Shown here in pieces: positions 49,997 through 62,037 of a stretch of 64,000 nucleotides of DNA. The position numbers and the translations under genes are program-made. The notes beneath the pieces are model-generated. The model did no database searches. It was given only the letters and a program-made list of their open reading frames with translations, and had not been told where the DNA came from. The stretch lies in assembly GCA_023511485.1 (NCBI GenBank), contig JAIMBH010000013.1:1-64000 (forward strand), written 5' to 3'. The DNA is from Bacillota bacterium (lineage in GTDB: Bacteria; Actinomycetota; Aquicultoria; Aquicultorales; Aquicultoraceae). Numbering within the stretch: the first letter of the stretch is position 1; the number at the start of each line of letters is the position of its first letter.

Positions 49997-52594
49997 AAGC
50001 GCGGCGAGAATTGCTTTCTTAATATCGCCTATCTGCTCATTGTCAGATATTTTCTGCCCATAGATATCCCAGACATAGAAGACGTCGATTACCTTATCAA
50101 CGTCTGTCGATACCTTAGCCAGGTGAATATTAAGGCTGAGATCGTGCATTACCTTAGTGATAGTATAAAGAAGACCGATCCTGTCCTGCACATGGACTTC
50201 TATAACGGTGTAGAAATCGGAAGATGAGTTATCAATCTTGACCTGAGGCGGCTTGTTTAATGCTTTATTAGATTTGTAACGGTCTGCTTTATCGGCTATG
50301 CGATAGTCAAGCGCGATTTTTCCTTCTAGGGCCCGCTTGATGTCCCGAATTATATTGCTCCATCTTTCTTTGTCTATATTGTGTTCGAAATAACCTTTGA
50401 CTTTGAATATATCAAGGACTATGCCATCGCTTCTGGTGTAGATTTGCGCACCAAGGATGTTTATCCCGTGTAAGGCGAGTGCGCCGGATACTTTATAAAA
50501 AAGGCCCGGCTGGTCTTTAGCGATAAGGATAATCTCTTGCAACCCTTCCTTGTCTTTGGTAGTAATAGATATGCCAGTGCCTTTGGCCCTTCGCATCTGT
50601 TTAAAGTGTTCAACTATGCTATCGCTATCTTGAGCCAGCAGGTAAGAGTGCGGCATCTGATCAAGAAAGCGATTTACCTCCTCTTCTGAGAATTCAGGTA
50701 TAAGAGTTTGCTTTACCTGTTTACTTATTTTGCGGATGCTCTCGATGCTTTTCTTGCTCGTGTATTCGCCGCTTCTTATGATATGGATGACTTTATAAAA
50801 GAGCTCTCTTAAGAGGTTATCCTTCCAGGTGTCCCAGGCTTTGGGCCCAGTTGCCAGCGAGTCGGCAACTGAGATGAGATAAAGCATCTTAAGCCGCTCC
50901 TCGCTGATAATTAGCTTTGCCAGATCTATGATTACATTTTCATCGTTTAAGTCCCGGCGTGTGGCAGTGTCTGAAAGAAGCAGATGGTTGCCGACTAAAA
51001 ACCCAACTGTATCGCAGTCTTTGGCAGGGAGCCCCATGCGCGAGCATATCTTCTTGGCGATCCTTTCGCCCTTTTTGCTATGGTCCTTGCCAAGTCCCTT
51101 GCCGATGTCGTGCAGGAGACCTACCAGGAAGAGCAGGTCCTTTTGCTTTATCTCAATGTATACCTGTTTTAATAATGGGTTTACAATATCATACTTGCCT
51201 ATCCCTATCCTCTTGAGTTCAGCGACTGTCAGGAAGAGGTGCATATCAACCGTGTAAAGATGGTACGAGTCATATTGTGGAAGACAGCGAATGTATGACC
51301 ACTCCGGTATGTAGCGCGAGAGGATACCTATATAGTCCATAACCTCAAGCGAGGCGAGCGCATCCTCGCCAGAGCTGATGATATCTATGAAGTCGTCTAA
51401 AATATCTTGTGTCCATGTTGCTGGGTTTTCGCTTTTTTCTAAACCTTCTCTGATTAAGTTAAGCCTCTTGTAGTCGATTAAAAGTTTTTCTTTAATAGCT
51501 TGCTTGAATATCTTAATATCAGTGCCCGGATGCTTTATGATCACTTGGGGGTTTAAGATAGAGAGCATGCCTTTTGATACGACAATACCATCTTTTGTTA
51601 TGCTTTTAGATGCTGAAAATCTAATCCTGCGGTTGGTAAGAAAATCACTGCTTATTTGCTCCCAGAAGGAGCGAGATATAAGCTCTATTGCGCTTGCATG
51701 AGTGTAGAAAGAGCGCATGAATTTCTCAATCCCTGAGATGCCGTTTTCGTCTTTGAAGCCAAGCGACCTAGATATCTCGAGCTGGTGCTCGAAAAAGAGA
51801 CGGTCGTTTTCACGACCAGCTACGTAATGGAGGTGGTTTCTTACCATGAGCAAGAACTCAAGCCCGTCCTCAAGGGTTTCGGCATCAAATTCGGTTAGAT
51901 AACCACTTTCGACGAGTTCTTTGGTGGATGTACAGCCCAAGATACCCTTTGACACCCAAAAGATGGCGTGGATATCACGCAGGCCGCCTTCGCCCTCCTT
52001 TATGTCGGGCTCAAGCAAATAAGCCGCCTGGCCATATTGTCTATATCTGTTTGCGCTCTCATTAAGGACGCTTTGCAGGAATTTCTTGCCGCCCTTCAAG
52101 CGAACCTGTTTTACTATGCTGGCCTTGAGTTTATTGAACAGATCGATGTCACCGGTTATGAGCCGTGCGTCAAGAAGCGCGGTTTGAAGCTTAAAATTAG
52201 TTAGCGCAAGATTTAGGCTCTCTTTTACTGTGCGCGTGCCATGGCCTACTTGCAGCCCTAAATCCCATAGGGGATAGAAGAGTTTCTCAGAAATTCGTGT
52301 GACGAATGCACTGTCTTGCAAGTTATGTAGAACCATAAGATCGATATCAGAAAAGGGGCAGAGCTCCTGGCGACCATAGCCACCAATGGCAATAACCGCG
52401 ATACCTTTCGCATCGCGGTTAACTTTTATATTTGGATCACCCAGGGCCTTATTGAATAATTCAATAATGATCGAGTCGATAAAGTCGGAATGTTTTCTAG
52501 CTAGCTCACGCCCTGTCGGCTTCTTAAAATATTCTTTTTTTAGCCTTGCCAAGCCATCAGTATATTTCTCAGTTATATTAGCTGGGCCCACCAA
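49991..52594 (-). CDS. glnD: Bifunctional uridylyltransferase/uridylyl-removing enzyme GlnD
   Basis: An 867-residue nitrogen sensor that adds UMP to PII proteins when nitrogen is short and removes it when glutamine is high. Domains in order: nucleotidyltransferase (IAIGGYGRQELCPFSDIDLMVLHN), a linker, HD phosphohydrolase (LVGLLHDIGKGLGKDHSKKG), and two C-terminal ACT domains (IAKDQPGLFYKVSGALALHG, VQDRIGLLYTITKVMHDLSL). It starts with TTG or the next GTG. Two PII genes lie just upstream on the same strand. Confidence 0.94.
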   Translation of the reverse strand: MVGPANITEKYTDGLARLKKEYFKKPTGRELARKHSDFIDSIIIELFNKALGDPNIKVNRDAKGIAVIAIGGYGRQELCPFSDIDLMVLHNLQDSAFVTRISEKLFYPLWDLGLQVGHGTRTVKESLNLALTNFKLQTALLDARLITGDIDLFNKLKASIVKQVRLKGGKKFLQSVLNESANRYRQYGQAAYLLEPDIKEGEGGLRDIHAIFWVSKGILGCTSTKELVESGYLTEFDAETLEDGLEFLLMVRNHLHYVAGRENDRLFFEHQLEISRSLGFKDENGISGIEKFMRSFYTHASAIELISRSFWEQISSDFLTNRRIRFSASKSITKDGIVVSKGMLSILNPQVIIKHPGTDIKIFKQAIKEKLLIDYKRLNLIREGLEKSENPATWTQDILDDFIDIISSGEDALASLEVMDYIGILSRYIPEWSYIRCLPQYDSYHLYTVDMHLFLTVAELKRIGIGKYDIVNPLLKQVYIEIKQKDLLFLVGLLHDIGKGLGKDHSKKGERIAKKICSRMGLPAKDCDTVGFLVGNHLLLSDTATRRDLNDENVIIDLAKLIISEERLKMLYLISVADSLATGPKAWDTWKDNLLRELFYKVIHIIRSGEYTSKKSIESIRKISKQVKQTLIPEFSEEEVNRFLDQMPHSYLLAQDSDSIVEHFKQMRRAKGTGISITTKDKEGLQEIILIAKDQPGLFYKVSGALALHGINILGAQIYTRSDGIVLDIFKVKGYFEHNIDKERWSNIIRDIKRALEGKIALDYRIADKADRYKSNKALNKPPQVKIDNSSSDFYTVIEVHVQDRIGLLYTITKVMHDLSLNIHLAKVSTDVDKVIDVFYVWDIYGQKISDNEQIGDIKKAILAALE

Positions 52595-52617
52595 CTCAGA
52601 TCGCCCACTTTACTCAG

Positions 52618-52653
52618 GATTGCCGCGGTCGCTTTGCTCCCTTGCAATGACAA
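52618..52653. repeat. REP-like element between a PII gene and glnD
   Basis: GATTGCCGCGGTCGCTTTGC followed by TCCCTTGCAATGAC, with ATTGC/GCAAT ends, is a well-known type of short dispersed repeat in bacterial genomes. A CTTGTTTCTAGTATCTCGTT string follows at 52686-52705. Confidence 0.6.
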
Positions 52654-52707
52654 TTTACTTTCATTCTAAACTTTCATGTCCAGTCTCTTGTTTCTAGTAT
52701 CTCGTTT

Positions 52708-54406
<1,699 letters not shown>

Positions 54407-54486
54407 GGTATCCCTCCATTTTTAAGCATATTCTAGAGGGATGTTGTTACGTATATGTTTCTTTAAGATTAAATGTATGTTAACGA

Positions 54487-54559
54487 AGCCATCAGCTAAT
54501 AACTAATGCTGATAGCTGGCAGCTGATGGCTGGAGAAAGGAGCCCATGGGCTCCTTTCT

Positions 54560-54560
<1 letters not shown>
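54487..54560 (-). terminator. Two stacked hairpins after the second PII gene
   Basis: The palindrome GAGAAAGGAGCCCATGGGCT...TTCTC (54533-54560) starts at the stop codon of the PII gene. Directly beyond it, AGCCATCAGCT (54487-54497) pairs with AGCTGATGGCT (54521-54531); this second element belongs to the AGCTGAT/AGCTAAT repeat family seen also at 56462-56509 and 56991-57018. Together they probably end the 56249-54560 transcript. Confidence 0.65.
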
Positions 54561-56249
<1,689 letters not shown>

Positions 56250-56628
56250 TTGAATCCCTCCATTAAAAATTTAATTTTGCAGCTGCTTGTTTGTTGATTA
56301 TCGCTGCTCAGTGTTTCAAACGAATTTCACTGTGGTTAAATGTTTGTTGCTGTTTGGTTACAGGAGGATTTCAAAGATGTTAACAACGCGTTAATTGAAG
56401 TACCGAAGTCTTGAATTGCCAAGATCTTTTTAAAGGTCTTAAAGCCTCTTTACTTGCTTTTATTAGCTATTAGCTAATAGCTAATGCCTAAAAGCTATCA
56501 GCTAATAGCTTAAAAGCTGACCACTAATGAGTAGGGACTATTTATGGCCTGATTATCTATACTTACCTTATTTTTTAGATTATCCTAGGAGCTAGCGGCT
56601 AGAAGGTAGAGCTATTTTGGAGGTTTAA
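56250..56628. other. Repeat-rich spacer between the second Amt and the cupin gene
   Basis: No gene. It contains a perfect 24-base palindrome at 56462-56485 (ATTAGCTATTAG and complement) followed by a related AGCTATCAGCTAATAGCT, and a family 1 fragment (GAAGTACCGAAGTCTTGAAT) at about 56397-56417. Promoters of both flanking genes should lie here; none is clear. Confidence 0.5.
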
Positions 56629-56982
56629 ATGTTTAAAATCAACTATACACAAATTACGCCAACGAGCGTGGAAGAAGACGGTGCAAGTGGCGTCTCGTTG
56701 AGGTGGGTGATATCAGAAAAAGAGGGGGCGGAGAATTTTGCCCTGCGCGTTTTTACTGTCGAGCCGGGGGGCCACACACCGCTTCACACCCATCCCTGGG
56801 AGCATGAGGTTTTTATTCTTAAAGGAAGCGGTGCCGTTGTCAATGAGGGTAGGGATGTCCCGATGAGTGCGGGCGACGTAATATTTGTGCCTGCGGACGA
56901 GGAGCATCAGTTCAAAAACACAGCAGACTCTGTGATGGAGTTCATCTGCTTGATACCAATATCAAAGAAGTGCACGCTTTAA
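56629..56982 (+). CDS. Cupin domain protein
   Basis: A 117-residue single cupin barrel. Metal ligands are visible in GGHTPLHTHPWEHEVFILKGSGAV and DEEHQFKN. Function unknown; small cupins of this kind bind a metal and a small molecule or act as stress proteins. TTGGAGG precedes the ATG. A tandem 14-base repeat follows the gene. Confidence 0.85.
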   Translation: MFKINYTQITPTSVEEDGASGVSLRWVISEKEGAENFALRVFTVEPGGHTPLHTHPWEHEVFILKGSGAVVNEGRDVPMSAGDVIFVPADEEHQFKNTADSVMEFICLIPISKKCTL

Positions 56983-56990
56983 TGAATTAG

Positions 56991-57018
56991 CAATCAGCTG
57001 TCAGCAATCAGCTGTCAG
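56991..57018. repeat. Tandem 14-base repeat
   Basis: CAATCAGCTGTCAG occurs twice in a row, exactly, followed by CTTTTTATTTCTT, which might serve as the 3' end of the cupin transcript. It is related to the AGCTGAT elements at 54487-54531. Confidence 0.6.
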
Positions 57019-57094
57019 CTTTTTATTTCTTATGTTTTAAGCGGATAGATGATGGCTGATAGTTTTAAGTACGCTAGGTAGAGATAGCGGTAAC

Positions 57095-57118
57095 GTTAAA
57101 TTTTTCGTAGAATTTAAC
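57095..57118 (+). promoter_or_regulatory. Inverted repeat upstream of the Crp/Fnr gene
   Basis: GTTAAATT (57095-57102) and AATTTAAC (57111-57118) flank eight bases, ending 26 bases before the GTG start. It may be an operator for autoregulation. Confidence 0.4.
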
Positions 57119-57144
57119 CACTTAATTTTGATCGAGGGAATATC

Positions 57145-57840
57145 GTGGACAAATTGCAAAACGGCGTTAAGGCATGCCGTCTCTTTATCGGCTTGCCAGA
57201 AGAAGACTTAAATGAGCTTTGCTCAATAGCAATGTATGCGAAATTTAAGCGTGGCGAGGTCATCTTCTGCGATGGAGATGCAGGCGAGGGGTTCTACATT
57301 GTAATAAGTGGCCGGGTTAAAATTTATAAGCTTGGCACAGACGGGCGCGAGCAGATACTTCACTTTGTCCACAATGGCGACCCTTTCGGCGAGATCACGC
57401 TTTTTGCCGGCACCGCATACCCAGCTTTTGCCAAAGCAGTCTCTGATGTAGAGGCACTTTTCTTTAGGCGTGATGATTTTAAAGCCCTTGTTGAAAGAAA
57501 TCCCCAGCTTAGCTTGAACATGATTGCGATCATGTCTTTTCACTTGAGGCGGTTCGCAGCTCTCATTGAGGACCTCTCGCTAAAAGATGTCCCTGCAAGA
57601 GTTGCGCAATACCTACTTAACCTTGCCGCAAAAGGCGGTAGAGAAAAAGATGGAGCTGTTGAAATAGAGCTTGACATGAGCAAGACCGAACTTGCCCAAA
57701 GGCTCGGTACGATCAGTGAGACTATCTCTCGAACTCTTGGCAAGATGAAATCAAGCGGCATTATTGATACCAACGGTAAAAGAGTCATCATCCTGGATAT
57801 GGATATGCTCGAGGAAGTAGCCTCTGGTATTGGGAAGTAA
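57145..57840 (+). CDS. Crp/Fnr family transcriptional regulator, probably HcpR-like
   Basis: A 231-residue regulator. The cyclic-nucleotide-like sensor domain includes FKRGEVIFCDGDAGEGFYIVISGRVKIYK and GDPFGEITLFAG; the helix-turn-helix is SKTELAQRLGTISETISRTLGKMKSSGII. It lacks the N-terminal cysteine cluster of FNR. With a ferredoxin and hcp just downstream it is best read as HcpR, which senses NO in anaerobes, probably by heme. GAGGGAATATC precedes the GTG. Confidence 0.85.
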   Translation: MDKLQNGVKACRLFIGLPEEDLNELCSIAMYAKFKRGEVIFCDGDAGEGFYIVISGRVKIYKLGTDGREQILHFVHNGDPFGEITLFAGTAYPAFAKAVSDVEALFFRRDDFKALVERNPQLSLNMIAIMSFHLRRFAALIEDLSLKDVPARVAQYLLNLAAKGGREKDGAVEIELDMSKTELAQRLGTISETISRTLGKMKSSGIIDTNGKRVIILDMDMLEEVASGIGK

Positions 57841-57877
57841 AAGCAGTTTCGAATTACGAATTTCAAGCGACGAACTG

Positions 57878-57947
57878 TTAAAGTGCCAAAGTCAAGAAGT
57901 GTCAATGTATTTTATTTATTGACTTTGGTACGTTGGCATATCAAGGC
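57878..57947. repeat. Dispersed repeat family 1, copy F
   Basis: CCAAAGTCA and TGACTTTGG form a hairpin around an AT-rich loop, flanked by AAGTGCC and CGTTGGCATATCAAGG, which match the family 1 arms. It lies between the regulator gene and the ferredoxin promoter. Confidence 0.6.
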
Positions 57948-57989
57948 CAGCCCCACTTTTCAGCCACATTTCAAAAATTTTCTCCATCC

Positions 57990-58031
57990 TTGACTTAAGT
58001 CAAAGGCAACTAATCCTATCAACTTTATAAT
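57990..58031 (+). promoter_or_regulatory. FNR/HcpR-type operator and promoter of the ferredoxin-hcp operon
   Basis: TTGACTTAAGTCAA (57990-58003) is a perfect palindrome of the type bound by Crp/Fnr proteins. A -10 box TATAAT lies at 58026-58031. A start of transcription at about 58038 would put the palindrome centre at -41.5, the standard position for class II activation. The likely regulator is encoded at 57145-57840. Confidence 0.75.
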
Positions 58032-58074
58032 CTAAAGTTAGATTTAAGCTTTTTAAGCGGTAAAGGAGGTTGTC

Positions 58075-58461
58075 ATGGCAACTAAAACGGTCAGAAAGAT
58101 CATCCATATAGATGAAGAAAGATGTAACGGCTGTGGTCTTTGTGTGAGCCCATGCGTTGAAGGGGCTATCGAGATAGTTGATGGCAAAGCTAAAGTTGTA
58201 AAAGACGAGCTTTGCGATGGGGCAGGCTTCTGCCTGGGCATCTGCCCGATGGATGCGCTCACCATTATCGAGCGCGAAGCTGATGAGTTCAGCGAAGATG
58301 CTGTACGCGAGCATAAGGCTACTCATAAAGTAGATCCGGTAACTCAGTATTGCCACTGGTGCCGCACGCCCGATACCGTGCGCCCACTTCTTCCGGCCCG
58401 CTATCAAGGAAATAGCGTTTGGGTCTGTGTGAAATGTCTGCCACCGCTTATTCATGGATAA
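58075..58461 (+). CDS. Ferredoxin with two Fe-S motifs and a C-terminal CxxC-rich tail
   Basis: A 128-residue protein. One [4Fe-4S] motif is CNGCGLCVSPCVEGAI; the second is CDGAGFCLGICPMDAL. The tail has CHWC and CVKC, like a small zinc ribbon. Ferredoxins of this build are usual neighbours of hcp and likely give electrons to it. GGTAAAGGAGG precedes the ATG. Confidence 0.88.
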   Translation: MATKTVRKIIHIDEERCNGCGLCVSPCVEGAIEIVDGKAKVVKDELCDGAGFCLGICPMDALTIIEREADEFSEDAVREHKATHKVDPVTQYCHWCRTPDTVRPLLPARYQGNSVWVCVKCLPPLIHG

Positions 58462-58468
58462 TGTCGAA

Positions 58469-58491
58469 GCAGGGCTAAAGCCCTGCGCTAC
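58469..58491. repeat. Perfect GCAGGGCTAAAGCCCTGC palindrome
   Basis: The best copy of the family also seen at 22180-22234, 27590-27613 and 29738-29753; it is followed by GCTAC as at 22198. It lies between the ferredoxin and hcp genes. Confidence 0.8.
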
Positions 58492-58522
58492 GAGCTAGGA
58501 GTAAATAAAAGGAGGATGAGAG

Positions 58523-60175
58523 ATGTTTTGTTATCAGTGCGAGCAAGTATCAAAAGGTAAAGGTTGTACAGTGGCAGGGGTTTGTGGAAAAGATGCAGAA
58601 ACTGCCGCCCTTCAAGACCTTCTAATCCATGCGCTAAAAGGGATATCCCTTTTAGCATCCGAGGGAAGGAAGGTTGGCGTAATTGACTCAGAAACAAACA
58701 TGTTTACGATCGAGGCGCTTTTTGCAACTCTAACCAACGTAAACTTCGACCCGGAAAGGCTGGCAGGATTGGTTAAGCGTGCAGTTGAATTAAGAGAGGG
58801 CCTCAAAGAAAAGGTGAAAGCCGCTGGTGGTAATGTTGAGTTTGGGCAGACCTGCGTAAACTTTGTGCCTGATTCGACTATCGAGGGTATGGTTAAACAG
58901 GGCGAAGAAGTAGAAGAAATAGTTCCCAGTCCAACAATTGATCCTGACATCCAGTCCTTGCAAGATATAACCCTGTTGGGATTGAAAGGCGTCGCCGCTT
59001 ATGCATATCATGCGCAGATACTTGGGCAAGAAGATGATTCAGTTTATGCGTTTATCCATGATGCAATGTCAGAGCTTGCCAGGAACGAGCTTGGACTTAA
59101 CGAGTGGATCGGCATGGCGTTAAAGTGCGGCGAGATAAACTTGCGTGCAATGGAGCTTCTTGATGCGGCAAATACCGGTGCTTACGGTCATCCCACCCCA
59201 ACTAAAGTTCCGCTTGGCACAAAGAAGGGGAAAGCTATCCTGGTCTCAGGGCATGATCTAAAAGATCTCAAAGACATTTTAGAGCAGACTGTAGATAAGG
59301 GGATTTATGTATATACTCATGGGGAAATGCTTCCGGCTCACGGTTACCCGGAGCTAAAGAAGTATCCGCATTTTTACGGGCATTATGGAACCGCTTGGCA
59401 AAACCAGCAAAAAGAGTTCCCGGATTTTCCAGGTGCGATTGTTATGACAACAAATTGTATCCAGAGGCCTTTTGACACATATAAGGACAACATCTTTACG
59501 ACCGGTCCTGTAGCATGGCCGGGCGTGACCCACATAGCCGATGGAGATTACACCCCAGTGATCGAGAAAGCGCTTGAGATGCCAGGATTTACACAGGATA
59601 TCGAAGGCAAGTCAGTCATGGTCGGTTTTGCAAGAAACGCGGTCCTTGGAGTTGCCGATAAAGTTATCGATGCGGTCAAAAGTGGCGCTATTAAGCATTT
59701 CTTCTTAGTTGGCGGCTGTGATGGAGTCAAGAAAGAGCGTGGCTACTACGCTGAGTTCGTCGACAAGACACCGGAAGATACCGTGGTCCTTACGCTGGCT
59801 TGCGGGAAGTTTAAGTTCTTTGACAAAGACTTAGGCGATATCGGTGGCATACCAAGGCTACTAGACGTTGGTCAATGCAACGATGCTTACTCAGCGATTA
59901 AAATTGCCTCTGCTCTTGCTGAAGCTTTTGGTGTTGGCGTGAATGACCTTCCGCTATCGCTTGTCCTTTCATGGTACGAACAAAAGGCTGTGTCGATCTT
60001 GCTTACGCTTCTTCACCTTGGCATCAAGGGTATCCGCCTTGGGCCATCGCTCCCGGCGTTTATTACGCCAAATGTGCTCGATGTCCTGGTCAAGAACTTT
60101 GACATCAAGCCGATAACGACGCCGGATGAAGACCTTAACGCTATATTAGGTCAAGAAGTCACGGCGGGTGCTTAG
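58523..60175 (+). CDS. hcp: Hydroxylamine reductase / hybrid cluster protein
   Basis: A 550-residue protein of standard length. The N-terminal cluster motif is CYQCEQVSKGKGCTVAGVCG; hybrid-cluster ligands are in GHDLKDLKDIL, TTNCIQRP, VGGCDGVKKERGYY and LACGKFKFFDKDLGDIGGIPRLLDVGQCND. Hcp removes NO or hydroxylamine in anaerobes and is usually induced by NO through HcpR. AAAGGAGG precedes the ATG; it is transcribed with the ferredoxin upstream. Confidence 0.96.
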   Translation: MFCYQCEQVSKGKGCTVAGVCGKDAETAALQDLLIHALKGISLLASEGRKVGVIDSETNMFTIEALFATLTNVNFDPERLAGLVKRAVELREGLKEKVKAAGGNVEFGQTCVNFVPDSTIEGMVKQGEEVEEIVPSPTIDPDIQSLQDITLLGLKGVAAYAYHAQILGQEDDSVYAFIHDAMSELARNELGLNEWIGMALKCGEINLRAMELLDAANTGAYGHPTPTKVPLGTKKGKAILVSGHDLKDLKDILEQTVDKGIYVYTHGEMLPAHGYPELKKYPHFYGHYGTAWQNQQKEFPDFPGAIVMTTNCIQRPFDTYKDNIFTTGPVAWPGVTHIADGDYTPVIEKALEMPGFTQDIEGKSVMVGFARNAVLGVADKVIDAVKSGAIKHFFLVGGCDGVKKERGYYAEFVDKTPEDTVVLTLACGKFKFFDKDLGDIGGIPRLLDVGQCNDAYSAIKIASALAEAFGVGVNDLPLSLVLSWYEQKAVSILLTLLHLGIKGIRLGPSLPAFITPNVLDVLVKNFDIKPITTPDEDLNAILGQEVTAGA

Positions 60176-60234
60176 TACCCGTAAAGCTGGGGTTTAGTTC
60201 CGATCCGCTGGTTTAAAATGTAAAAAGAGGGTAT

Positions 60235-60269
60235 AAAAGGTCCGGAGATATAAAGCCTCCGGACCTTTT
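60235..60269 (+). terminator. Intrinsic terminator after hcp
   Basis: A 13-bp stem (AAAAGGTCCGGAG and complement) with a nine-base loop; the right arm ends in CCTTTTG. Confidence 0.88.
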
Positions 60270-60271
60270 GA

Positions 60272-60929
60272 TTGTTGAGTATTGTTTGTTACGTATTGCT
60301 GGTGGACGAGAGAAAAACGAGCGATTTCCAAATGGTGACACCTAGAGGCACTATTGCGAAACTACCTTTTCTGCTGCGGGCATTTATGTGTACATTAAGC
60401 ATATCGCTACTTACGAGTCAAATCGCCTTTGCTGCAAGCGATAGCATATCTTTACAAAGAACGCTAAGGATTGGAAGCGGTGACGAAGATCCCAGGCGTC
60501 TGCAGGCGCGTCTCATCGAATTGGGATATTCTCCCAGTCCAGCAAACGGCGTTTTTAGTTGGCAGACTTACTATGCAGTTGTTGCTTTTCAGAAAGTAAA
60601 TAAGCTGGCAAGGGACGGTATAGTTGGTCCAAAGACTTACCAGTCGCTGGATAACCCCAAAACAATCGGGGCTCGTTACAGCGGAGACCATGTCGAGATA
60701 AGCAAGGCTTATCAGGTCTTCTTGTCGTCAAAAATGGCCGGGTCGCAAAAATAATTAACGCTTCTACTGGCCTCCGGGGCTATACCACTCCAACAGTTAG
60801 CGCACCTGTTTACCTGAAGCCGGGTTACAAGTGCTGGTCAAGAAAATATGGCGGCATAAGGTACCTATCCCGGATTCAAAATATGTTTATGATAACACTC
60901 CCATTGGTTCAATGGTCTACGTGTACTAG
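60272..60929 (+). pseudogene. Relic of a peptidoglycan-binding L,D-transpeptidase (YkuD) gene
   Basis: The first frame (to 60754) has a signal peptide (ending QIAFAAS), then a peptidoglycan-binding domain, RRLQARLIELGYSPSPANGVF to DGIVGPKTYQSL. Near 60719 one base is missing; the next frame reads VVKNGRVAKIINASTG, the opening of a YkuD domain. A further frame ends DNTPIGSMVYVY at the TAG 60927-60929, the usual YkuD end. The catalytic SHGCVR region is absent. So the gene is broken by a frameshift and an internal loss. A shortened secreted binding protein of about 140 residues might still be made. Confidence 0.75.
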
Positions 60930-61062
60930 CAGCTACCTGAGCCATTAGAAAAACTAACTCCTGCTTTTGTTTTGATTTAATTTCCAAGTTAAGCTTAAGA
61001 AAATTGAGTTAGCTAACGATAATACTAAAAATAAATAATAATTACTTTAGGGGGACTGTTAG

Positions 61063-61932
61063 ATGAGAAGAAAGGGACTGAAGACAATTACCGCTCTTTC
61101 CACTGCAATTGCCTCAGCTTTGGCGGTTACAGGACTAGTTGCCAGAAAGAAAAGGCAGCAGGAGTGCGATTGCTTGGAACCCGGCTGCAACTGTGAAGAT
61201 ATGCATACAGTTGCGCATGTTCCTGAGCCATCTGTGAAGAAGATGTCTTCGCGTGTAAAGGTGCTGGGTAAGCGTAAAGGTGCTCAGGCAACAGAGGCAA
61301 GTTCGCACCCTGCATCTTGGCAAGCCAAAGAAAGACTTCTTACCAATGAGAAAATTGCAAAGGCGATTCTGGATATGATCAATTGGAAGAACGCGGCTAC
61401 TCCAGAAGAGGCGGTTGATGTTCGCAGTATCTACTTTATGAGACACGGCGCGAATAACACGATGGTAGTCGATTTTTATACCGGCGATTACAGGAAGTCA
61501 AGATACAAAAGCGAGCTAAACTGGCTATGGCGCGATATCTTTTTAGCAGATGAGTTCTGGCACGCTGATTTCACGAAGGTAAGGATCAACGTAAAAAATA
61601 AAAGGGCTGGCCGAACTCTGGAGACGATAACCTGTAAGTCAACTGACATTCGCAAATATCTTTTGAAAGAGACTTCACTCGAAGAGTTTCAGCAGAGTTG
61701 GACCAGAAAAAAAGCAACGACAGCAAGCAAGGTAGCTAGCAAAACACCAGGCAAGAAAAACAGCAAAACTATAGGCAGTAGTGTGGCAATTAGCAAAATC
61801 AGACCCGCAGCAAAATCAAAAAAAGCAACAACTAAAAAAGCAGAATCTAAAGCAATGCACACGGAAAAGGATAAACTAGTAACCAAAACAACTACCCAAC
61901 AAACAAAGGCAAAACAGCTGAAACGTGCTTAA
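61063..61932 (+). CDS. Hypothetical membrane-anchored protein with lysine/threonine-rich tail
   Basis: A 289-residue protein of unknown family. One membrane helix (about 8-26) is followed by a basic patch and CDCLEPGCNC. The middle (about 90-215) looks folded: KIAKAILDMINWKNAATPEE, VRSIYFMRHGANNTMVVDFYTGDYRKSRY, WLWRDIFLADEFWHADFTKV. The last 75 residues are made of Lys, Ala, Thr and Ser, like histone H1-type tails. Topology: inside tail or outside tail is not decided. GGGGGACTG precedes the ATG and a terminator follows. Confidence 0.7.
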   Translation: MRRKGLKTITALSTAIASALAVTGLVARKKRQQECDCLEPGCNCEDMHTVAHVPEPSVKKMSSRVKVLGKRKGAQATEASSHPASWQAKERLLTNEKIAKAILDMINWKNAATPEEAVDVRSIYFMRHGANNTMVVDFYTGDYRKSRYKSELNWLWRDIFLADEFWHADFTKVRINVKNKRAGRTLETITCKSTDIRKYLLKETSLEEFQQSWTRKKATTASKVASKTPGKKNSKTIGSSVAISKIRPAAKSKKATTKKAESKAMHTEKDKLVTKTTTQQTKAKQLKRA

Positions 61933-61949
61933 TAACGGATGCAATCCGC

Positions 61950-61980
61950 AAAAAAGCCGGCTTAAAAAGCCGGCTTTTTT
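61950..61980 (+). terminator. Intrinsic terminator after the lysine-rich-tail gene
   Basis: AAAAAAGCCGGC and GCCGGCTTTTTT around a TTAAAAA loop; works in both directions and could also serve the convergent gene at 62038. Confidence 0.9.
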
Positions 61981-62037
61981 GTTCCTGACTCGGTCCAAAA
62001 CGGTAAATATTATTTGGCTTTTAAGCTATTGGCTTCT

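Noticed and set aside
57990-58003. TTGACT read as a sigma-70 -35 box
   Set aside because: It is about 30 bases from the TATAAT box, too far; the perfect palindrome and -41.5 geometry fit an activator site better.
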